From Pterois miles (Eukaryota > Chordata > Actinopteri > Perciformes > Scorpaenidae), in NCBI GenBank assembly GCA_947000775.1, contig CAMQGK010000463.1, forward strand, positions 5,691,501 to 5,755,500: DNA of 64,000 nucleotides, read 5' to 3'. Below the pieces are notes generated by a model. The model was not told where the DNA came from. It was given only the letters and a program-made list of their open reading frames with translations, and did no database searches. Of this stretch, positions 57,604 through 64,000 are shown piece by piece. Position 1 is the stretch's first letter. Each line of letters opens with the position of its first letter. A program made the translations under genes and the position numbers.

Positions 57604-58120
57604 CAGTCAATTGACTAAAATATTTAATTGTGATTCATCATGAACAACAGTGCAATTAATCACAATTAAACATTTTAGTAATTGCAAATTAATCACACAT
57701 TTTTTATCTGTTCAGAATGTACCTTAAAGGGAGGTTTGTCAAATATTTAATACTCTAATCAATATGGGAGTAGACAAATATGCTGCTTTATGCAAATGTA
57801 CATATGTATACATTATTTATGACTGGTAATCAACTAACAACACAAATCAATGACAAATATTCAAATAGCAAACAAATAGAATATATGCTCAAATCATAAC
57901 ATGGCAAACTGCAGCCCAGCAGGCAACAACATGTGTCATTGTGTCAGTGTGCTGACTAGACTATGACTATAAACCCAAACTACATGTGATCAGATACAGT
58001 AGATAATACGGTGCTATGGTGCTAATGGATTTCTGAGGTTTTCTGTCTCTCACATGATGCCAGGATGTTCACTCTAGCTTTAAGACTGAGTCTGGTACAA
58101 CCTCTGGAAGATCCCAGATC
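57604..58120 (-). mobile_element. Family G DNA-transposon-like repeat, copy 4
   Basis: Begins GGGCAGTCAATTGACTAAAA (inverse of the right end of copy 3). It runs through ACCTTAAAGGGAGGTTTGTC, AAATATTTAATACTCTAATC, ATAACATGGCAAACTGCAGC and AACAACATGTGTCATTGTG to TTCACTCTAGCTTTAAGACTG and GGTACAACCTCTG. Orientation is opposite to copies 2 and 3 and the same as copy 1, with which it shares CATAACATGGCAAACTG. Confidence 0.65.
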
Positions 58121-60560
58121 TAAAATTAATTTAATGAATGATGCATATTTATATGTGCTAATTTACAATATGTTGCCACTGCTTACACCTGACTTATGTC
58201 ATAGTTCCTAAACAATTACTTAGCAATTGATTTGATATTATTGTCACAGCCCCATGTTAGCCTACATAAAATTAAATAATTGTGTGCATATATATGTGTG
58301 TGTGAGATGTGTGTGTGTATATATATACACGTGTATATATATATATAGAATTAATTAAAATACATGTTGAAAACTTATGCGTCAATTATTATTGATCTGC
58401 TGTTGTATTGCCTTTCAATCCCTAACACTCTTTGTAACTTTCCATTCAGTGGCAATCACATAGATATATAGAAATAAGTATAAAAATATATAAATAAATA
58501 GAATATCTTATTATAATAACCAAAACAAAAAAAATGGAGAGCAGCATTTTAAATACAGTAATAAACATAATTTTCGATGACTTGCCGGGGGATAAAAAAA
58601 TCTAAAAAACAAAATTGCAAAACTTGTTTTGCACTTTTTCAGTATTGTCAGATTAAATCTGTTGCCCGGTATTTATTGACAGAGCTCTTCATTAGTTCAA
58701 TTCTATTCATGTTCAATGTTTCCCCCTGACATCATGTTCACAATTCACAAACTGGTGCATGAAATGTGGCTACTGTCCTCATTTTTCTGATTTATCCACC
58801 AGATCTGCCCACAGTGTCAGGATGTCAGACTTGCACTCTGATTATAGATTACCCTTTTGTAACATGCTTGAATAAACCTTGTCTCCTTGTCTTCTCTTCA
58901 TTTTCATGCAGTGGCAATGCCACTTTTTTGTGCAAGTCCAGGCAACATGGAGGGCGCTTTCGTTGTGAATGAATATGGTGGACCATTAAAAGGTTACAGT
59001 CATCAATTATGGTTAAGAGAAGGATGGTACATGGGAGGATGGAGTCTGAAATTCTGTTTTAAAGAGAAAGACTGTACAGCAGATGTCGAGGATTTAGGTC
59101 ACCCCAGATTAAGATAAATGGATGCCTCAGAGAGCTGAATCAGTTTCTCAGTCCCAGCCAGGATGCCATTACAACATCTGAGCGCACACCCACCCCATAC
59201 ACAGGGCTTGTAGTCAACAAACATGCCTTCATGTTGAGATTAATCTCTTAATTTTGTCTAGCCGTTTAAAAAACAACAGTTGTGTGTTTCTGTGCGTCTC
59301 TTTCTGCAAAGGTTACTGAAATTACTTAGCGGCTTTGTGCCTCACTTGAAGGAATTAGAGTTGGCTGTCTCCATATTTAACCCATGCTCCATTTCCAGCA
59401 TAATCAGTATTTTACTGTACTGATTAACAAGTAATCACTTAATCATGTATTACTAATAAACCTCTTAGTTAACTGTCATGGGTATGATGGTACATGAGTC
59501 TTTGGAGAGATGTCAGAGGCCAATTTCCAAAGGTTTTCGAGGCTGTGCTGCACAGTTACAGAACTGACCCTCTGGAAACCAAAGGACTGTCAACAAGGCC
59601 CTCCGAGGCCCATTAAAGCATGCAAACATGGATCACTCTCTACGGTATTTTTGCTGGAGCACAGCGGATGAAGGTCAGCGGATCAAAGGCTTTTGGCTGA
59701 CATTCCTTGGTGCCTGATGAGCCCTCTTGGGTTTCATTGATTAGCCAATGAGAAGCTGGGGCAACGACATTGAACAGATAAAAACAAAGTGACTCGTCTT
59801 GCTTCAGATGTAGAAAACTTACTTTCCCCTCAGCTGTCCCATGAGACACGAGCAATCGTGGGTTCTCTTCAGCAACAAGACACTTAATCTGACTTTGAGT
59901 ACTGTCAGCGATCCCCACATTTTTAACTGTGGTGACGAGGCCGCTGACATACACTCACCCCGCACTGCATCGACACACTACATACTGTATACTGTATGTC
60001 CTCTCAGCTATTTCTTTTACGCCATCATTTGCAATACATTGTAAATCAGGTCTTCAAGCACCTGCTAAAACTAGCAGCTGTGATTACAAAAAAAACCTTG
60101 AATCATACTTTATTAGCTGAATGTGTGCCTTTGAAGTATTGTACTTTATCACTTCCACTGCTTTCACCCAAATAGGATGTGTTTGATTGAATAGGGACAA
60201 ATATGACCCCTTTCATAATCCCACAAGTGTTTTTAATTAAGTCATTAATTAGGGAGATATACTCCAGAGGTACAGCTGGGAGTGGATTTCTGATAATTGT
60301 GGATGAAATTAGTGAGGTTTTCTGTGTGACAAAGGAAGTGAGAACATTCAAGTGTAGCTTTCTTTGGTGTTTTACTGAATGGATCACTGTAAAATTCATT
60401 CTCTGGGGCAGAGGGCAGTGGCTACATCTGATGACATTTTTTTTTTTATAAATATTAATAGCTAATCAAGTATTAAAAGGAGTTGTGCGGTGCATATTTG
60501 CCCATAGTCTCCCATCAGTGCTGGCAAAACAGTTACAGTCCTGTGTTAAACTGAACTACA
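58121..60560. other. Unannotated DNA with a TG/TA microsatellite
   Basis: A TG/TA compound microsatellite occupies about 58,285-58,348. No gene is supported: a 76-codon frame near 58,887-59,117 follows a TTTTCATGCAG that resembles a splice acceptor but has no convincing donor or domain. About 60,170-60,420 is complex TAATTA-rich sequence of the conserved-enhancer type. Confidence 0.35.
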
Positions 60561-60917
60561 TAAAACAAGCTTCATGATGAGACAATGATCTATCAATTCT
60601 TTGGACAACAATATATTTGCTGATATCACAAATTTTGCCTTGATACAGTATCAATTTGATTCAACTCAATATGCACATTTATGTAATGAGTTATACAAAC
60701 TCTCAGAAAACAACTACAATATGATTTGACAATTTTCGTACTGGGCCCTGTGGGAAGGAGGTGCGCCTGGACGGAAATAGTGACACAGGCGTGCCACGGG
60801 AATTTCAAGATTAAGGCATATTTTTCATCTCTTGAGGTTTTCACTTTGCATCGATGATGTCGGATTGTTGATCATCGAATCTATATATTGATCCAGATGT
60901 ACATATTGTTACACCCC
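60561..60917 (-). mobile_element. Possible hAT-like MITE, one end
   Basis: The right end ATATTGTTACACCCCTA (60,901-60,917) is the inverse of TAGGGGTGTAACAATAT, a terminus in the style of fish hAT elements. Adjacent ATCGATGATGTCGGATTGTT and CATCGAATCTATATATTGAT resemble the ATCGAT-rich subterminal zones of that group. The left end is not defined. Confidence 0.35.
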
Positions 60918-62753
60918 TATAAAAAATATGTTCTTGTACACTTTTACGGTCACATGAACTGCGTAATTATTGTTTCTTATTCGTAATGTTAATTTTTGTT
61001 GCAGTTAGCATGTTTTGGTCAAAGCTTCTTATGAATCTAGATAATCCTTGTTTTGTGTATTTTTGGGTTTACAAATCTGAAAATGTTTTATCTGGTACAA
61101 AAATGTGTTAATTGCGTATTCTTATGTAAATATTAAGCAATTGGGAGGGAATAGTGGTTTAAAAGGGGCGCTCTGGTGGGGGCAGTCAACTCAGCTACAG
61201 TGAGGGTAACATCGACTGGACGTCTAGATTGTTTATTAATTGATTTTTTTCACTAAGTTATTGAGGAAATCAATTTGGGCAGGAGGGCAACAGAAGACAA
61301 GGTTTTTGTAATATTTTGTAATCTTGAAAATGGTATTTTTTTCTGCTTTTTTTCCATTTTTGTCATAAATATTCTCACTGTTTCCACCTTGGGAAGCCGG
61401 TGTAATAAATCACACCATCATAATATTTTCCGACTATTTTCCGACGAATGTGTTTAAATTTCAGTAAGGTATGTAAGCCCCAAAATTGGTAAACAATAAA
61501 GAAAACAAACCTTATTAATATTCCATATACAAGCAAGATTTCAAATCTTACCAAATCTAGAAAAAAATGTCTGTGTTCTTACCACAGGACAGAAAGACAA
61601 AGTAGATGAGATGAGAGAAAAGAGAAAGCAGGAAAGACTTGTGGAAGAGGAGAGGGAGAGAATGGGGGAAACAGCATTGTAACAGAACTGCATGTTAATG
61701 ACTATGTGTTCCCAAGACTACTGGCTTCTGCACTGAAACATGAAAATAAGCACTAGCTTTGACATCTGGGAATCACTGTTCTCAGAATATATAATCCTCA
61801 AGTGAGATTAGCATGAAGGAATGGATGCAAAACATTGCCATTGTGTGTGAGTGTGTGTGACCATATGATGCGCTTTGGGGCCACGTTCTCATCAGCGGTG
61901 GTCAAAATGAGGCCCCTGGGCATTGTTTGAGATACATAATGAGGATGAAGTACTGCACATCACTAGGACTGAAGGCTGTCCTCAAAGTCTCCAATGTCTT
62001 TTAACTGGTTTATGCATATTTTAAGCTGTAAAATTGAAATATGGGAAATTCTTAGACATTTTTAGTTGCCATACAAAGTAGAGTCAGGAATTGTTGACTA
62101 AAAAGAGACTTACTCAAAATGATAAGTAAACAAATGTTTAACAAACGGCTCAAAGTTTTGAAACGGATTGTAAATCCCATGCCAAATTGGGAAGGAAGGC
62201 TCTTTACACTATTGTTATTTGTCACTTTCAATGTCAACTTTATCAACTCATACTGAACTCTGCTCACATTATTTTTGAATCCTCATGTGACCAGGTTTGG
62301 ATATTGATTGTAATTCTTCTGAAGACAATAGTCCAGCAGCATTTAAGGATTTGTGAGGAGGTGGACAGAGTGTGGAATAAAATAAGACACATGCAATTTC
62401 AAATAGCCTACAACCACATAAATCTCACAAAACCCATCACTTGAGAATAAAGCTGTGCTAATTGATTTTTGTGTCCCTCCGGGCCATAACATCTCCTCAA
62501 CAGACAATCACACAACTCTTGCATATCATTGTCTTACAAAAGTTATTATGCCTAATGTATTGTCAGACAAATCTCACATACAGCAGAGATGGAGAAACAA
62601 CAGCATTCATGTGAATCCAGTGTTGCCACACATTGAGTGGTTATAAATATTTGGGTTTCTTTTTGTTTGAATGGTTTCCACCCATTAAATGGCTATATCC
62701 TAATAAACTGGCCCCTCCTCTCCGCTGATCAGTTTGACTGGGATCAAGTGATA
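60918..62753. other. Unannotated DNA
   Basis: No recognised gene or repeat. TGATA at 62,749-62,753 may be the target duplication of the Rex3 element that follows. Confidence 0.4.
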
Positions 62754-62782
62754 TCTTCTTCTTCATCTTCATCTTCAACCGC

Positions 62783-63232
62783 TTATCCGGGGTCGGGTCG
62801 CGGGGGCAACAGATCCAGCAGGGGACCCCAAACTTCCCTTTCCCGGGCCACATTAACCAGCTCTGACTGGGGGATCCCGAGGCGTTCCCAGGCCAGTGTG
62901 GAGATATAATCTCTCCATCTAGTCCTGGGTCGTCCCCGGGGTCTCCTCCCAGCTGGTCGTGCCTGGAACACCTCCCTAGGGAGGCGCCCAGGAGGCATCC
63001 TTACCAGATGCCCGAACCACCTCAACTGGCTCCTTTCAACGCAAAGAAGCAGCGGCTCTACTCCGAGTCCCTCACGGATGACCGAGCTTCTCCCCTTATC
63101 TCTAAGGGAGAGGCCAGCCACCCTCCTGAGAAAACCCATTTCGGCCGCTTGTACTCGCGATCTAGTTCTTTCGGTCATGACCCAGCCCTCATGACCATAG
63201 GTGAGAGTAGGCACGAAGATTGACCGGTAGAT
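62783..63232 (-). pseudogene. Rex3 C-terminal region after the insertion
   Basis: The frame resumes as YRSIFVPTLTYGHEGWVMTE and continues with RVQAAEMGFLRRVAGLS, ERSQLRWFGHLVRMPPGRLP, RGRPRTRWRDYISTLAWERL and EVWGPLLDLLPPRPDPG, then a stop. The YG-x-E-xWxxT, RRxxG-S-D and LRWFGHLxRM series is the conserved post-RT thumb and C-terminal segment of RTE-type LINEs. All codons are open. It would be continuous with the RT segment if the 68-bp insertion were absent. Confidence 0.92.
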
Positions 63233-63300
63233 AAAACCGGTAGATTGTAAATTTCCCCACTGTGGGACTAATAAAGGAATATCTTATCTTATCTTATCTT
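63233..63300 (+). mobile_element. SINE/LINE tail insertion inside Rex3
   Basis: AAATTTCCCCACTGTGGGAC then TAATAAAGGAATATC and four TTATC-type units is the 3' tail of the S SINEs, here with no SINE head. It sits on the plus strand, antisense to Rex3, between codons for LSI and YRSIF. A direct repeat ACCGGTAGAT (63,223-63,232 and 63,236-63,245) at its left border copies Rex3 sequence. It is therefore a very short 5'-truncated retroposed copy and younger than the Rex3. Confidence 0.8.
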
Positions 63301-63816
63301 ATAGAGAGCTTTGCCTTCCGGCTCAACTCTCTCTTCGTCACAACGGTGCGGTACAGCGACTGCAATACCGCCCCCGCTGCTCCGATTCTCCGGCCAATCT
63401 CACGTTCCATTGTTCCCTCACTCGTGAACAAGACCCCAAGGTACTTGAACTCCTTCACTTGGGGTAAAGACTCATTCCCTACCTGGAGTAGACAATCCAT
63501 CGGTTTCCTGCTGAGAACCATGGCCTCCGATTTAGAGGCGCTGATCCTCATCCCAACTGCTTCACACTCGGCTGCGAACCGATCCAGTGAGCGCTGGAGG
63601 TCACAGACTGATGATGCCAGCAGAACCACATCATCTGCAAAAAGCAGCGATGGGATCCTCAGCACACCAATCTGCAAACCCTCCTCCCCCCGACTACGCC
63701 TCGATATCCTGTCCATGAATATCACGAACAGGATTGGAGACAAGGCGCAACCCTGGCGAAGGCCAACGCCCACCGGAAACGAGTCCGACTTACTGCCGAG
63801 AACCCGGACGCAGCTG
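63301..63816 (-). pseudogene. Rex3 reverse transcriptase, C-terminal part of the RT domain
   Basis: The minus-strand frame reads VRVLGSKSDSFPVGVGLRQG, then CALSPILFVIFMDRI (fingers/palm motif), LLFADDVVLLAS (the catalytic F-A-D-D box with two of the metal-binding aspartates), RISASKSEAMVLSRK and VKEFKYLGVLFTSEG, ending in RKAKLSI at the insertion. The order matches RTE-clade RT motifs from just before the QGxxLSPxLF box onward. The protein copies LINE RNA at the target site. Upstream RT motifs and the endonuclease are absent, so it cannot be active. Confidence 0.92.
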
Positions 63817-63821
63817 TGATA

Positions 63822-64000
63822 ATCGTTTTTTAAAACTCAGTCGCACTCACTCTATGATAGAGACTTGTAAACAGTTACATCATTGGGTACTTTTTGGATT
63901 GGGCAGATTGTGGCTCTAATTAGACTACGTTTTGTCAGATGAATCTGGCAACAATGAAGGTCACCTCACAAAGTCCAAGATCCATTGTCCAATGCAAATA
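63822..64000. other. Unannotated right edge
   Basis: No recognised feature before the window ends. Confidence 0.4.

Larger units (their letters stand above)
62754..63816 (-). mobile_element. Rex3: Rex3 (RTE-clade) LINE, 5'-truncated, nested insertion
   Basis: On the minus strand the element holds the C-terminal part of a reverse transcriptase and the following C-terminal region, a stop codon (62,783-62,785), then a very short 3' end, GCGGTTGAAGATG plus GATG/AAG repeats. A GATG-type repeat at the end of a minimal 3' UTR is the known signature of fish Rex3. The 5' part (endonuclease and RT N-terminus) is missing beyond 63,816. TGATA occurs on both flanks (62,749-62,753 and 63,817-63,821), a probable target duplication. 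A 68-bp insertion at 63,233-63,300 splits the frame. Coding is otherwise open, so the copy is fairly young. Confidence 0.9.

Noticed and set aside
58887..59117. 76-codon frame after a TTTTCATGCAG acceptor-like sequence
   Set aside because: No clear donor and no recognised protein; weaker than the other two exon candidates.
63262..63819. 185-codon plus-strand frame, the longest in the window
   Set aside because: It is the antisense of the Rex3 reverse transcriptase and tail insertion; the minus strand has the RT motifs.

Overview
Organism and character. The window looks like gene-poor, transposon-rich nuclear DNA of a ray-finned fish, probably a spiny-rayed (percomorph) teleost. The base composition is AT-rich and there are long homopolymers and CA, GATA and CATA microsatellites. 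No open reading frame longer than about 190 codons is present, and the few longer ones lie inside repeats. The repeat set is typical of teleosts: a Rex3 (RTE-clade) retrotransposon, two tRNA-derived SINE families, solo LTRs, hAT and pogo DNA transposons, and several short inverted-repeat families. It reads as an intergenic desert or the inside of very large introns. I see no rRNA, genuine tRNA gene, CRISPR array, operon or complete protein-coding gene. Layout, 1-25 kb. The left edge cuts a repeat of 'family G' (1-395). Families K and N follow, then a SINE at 5.06-5.35 kb. A second G copy (7.24-8.35 kb) is split by a 515-bp solo LTR with a perfect 5-bp target duplication. An LTR-like block at 8.80-9.76 kb carries its own SINE. 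A Helitron-like element lies at 10.43-10.99 kb, a decayed SINE at 12.5-12.8 kb, and a full SINE with a perfect 9-bp target duplication at 14.79-15.14 kb. A possible 80-bp coding exon sits at 19,678-19,757. Fragments of hAT-like and other inverted-repeat elements lie at 20.9-21.5 kb, a large foldback element at 22.75-23.4 kb, and a further repeat at 24.8 kb. Layout, 25-47 kb. A THAP-like remnant lies at 25.7-26.1 kb. Two SINEs occupy 30.2-31.2 kb, the second strikingly rich in G runs. A three-level nest (MITE holding a hAT holding a solo LTR) spans 34,678-36,364. A small Rex3 fragment is at 40.1 kb. A possible terminal coding exon with a poly(A) signal is at 45.5-45.66 kb. An internally deleted pogo-type element (46,131-46,711) is followed after 25 bp by a small MITE, then by a composite at 46.96-47.6 kb. 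Layout, 47-64 kb. This part is mostly unannotated DNA, some of it complex sequence resembling conserved non-coding DNA. It also holds a GATA microsatellite, a third G copy (50.4 kb), the 5' end of a BED-type hAT (53.9-54.3 kb), a SINE (54.6 kb), a second Helitron-like copy (55.5-55.8 kb), a fourth G copy (57.6-58.1 kb) and, at the right edge, a 5'-truncated Rex3 (62,754-63,816, minus strand) interrupted by a 68-bp SINE/LINE-tail insertion. How the parts relate. The clearest functional link is between Rex3 and one SINE family: both end in the same 19 bases, so the Rex3 machinery probably mobilised that SINE. Nested insertions allow relative dating of several families. I found no convincing new biological system; the most useful leads are the nested elements, the two exon candidates and the G-rich SINE, which may be an assembly artefact.
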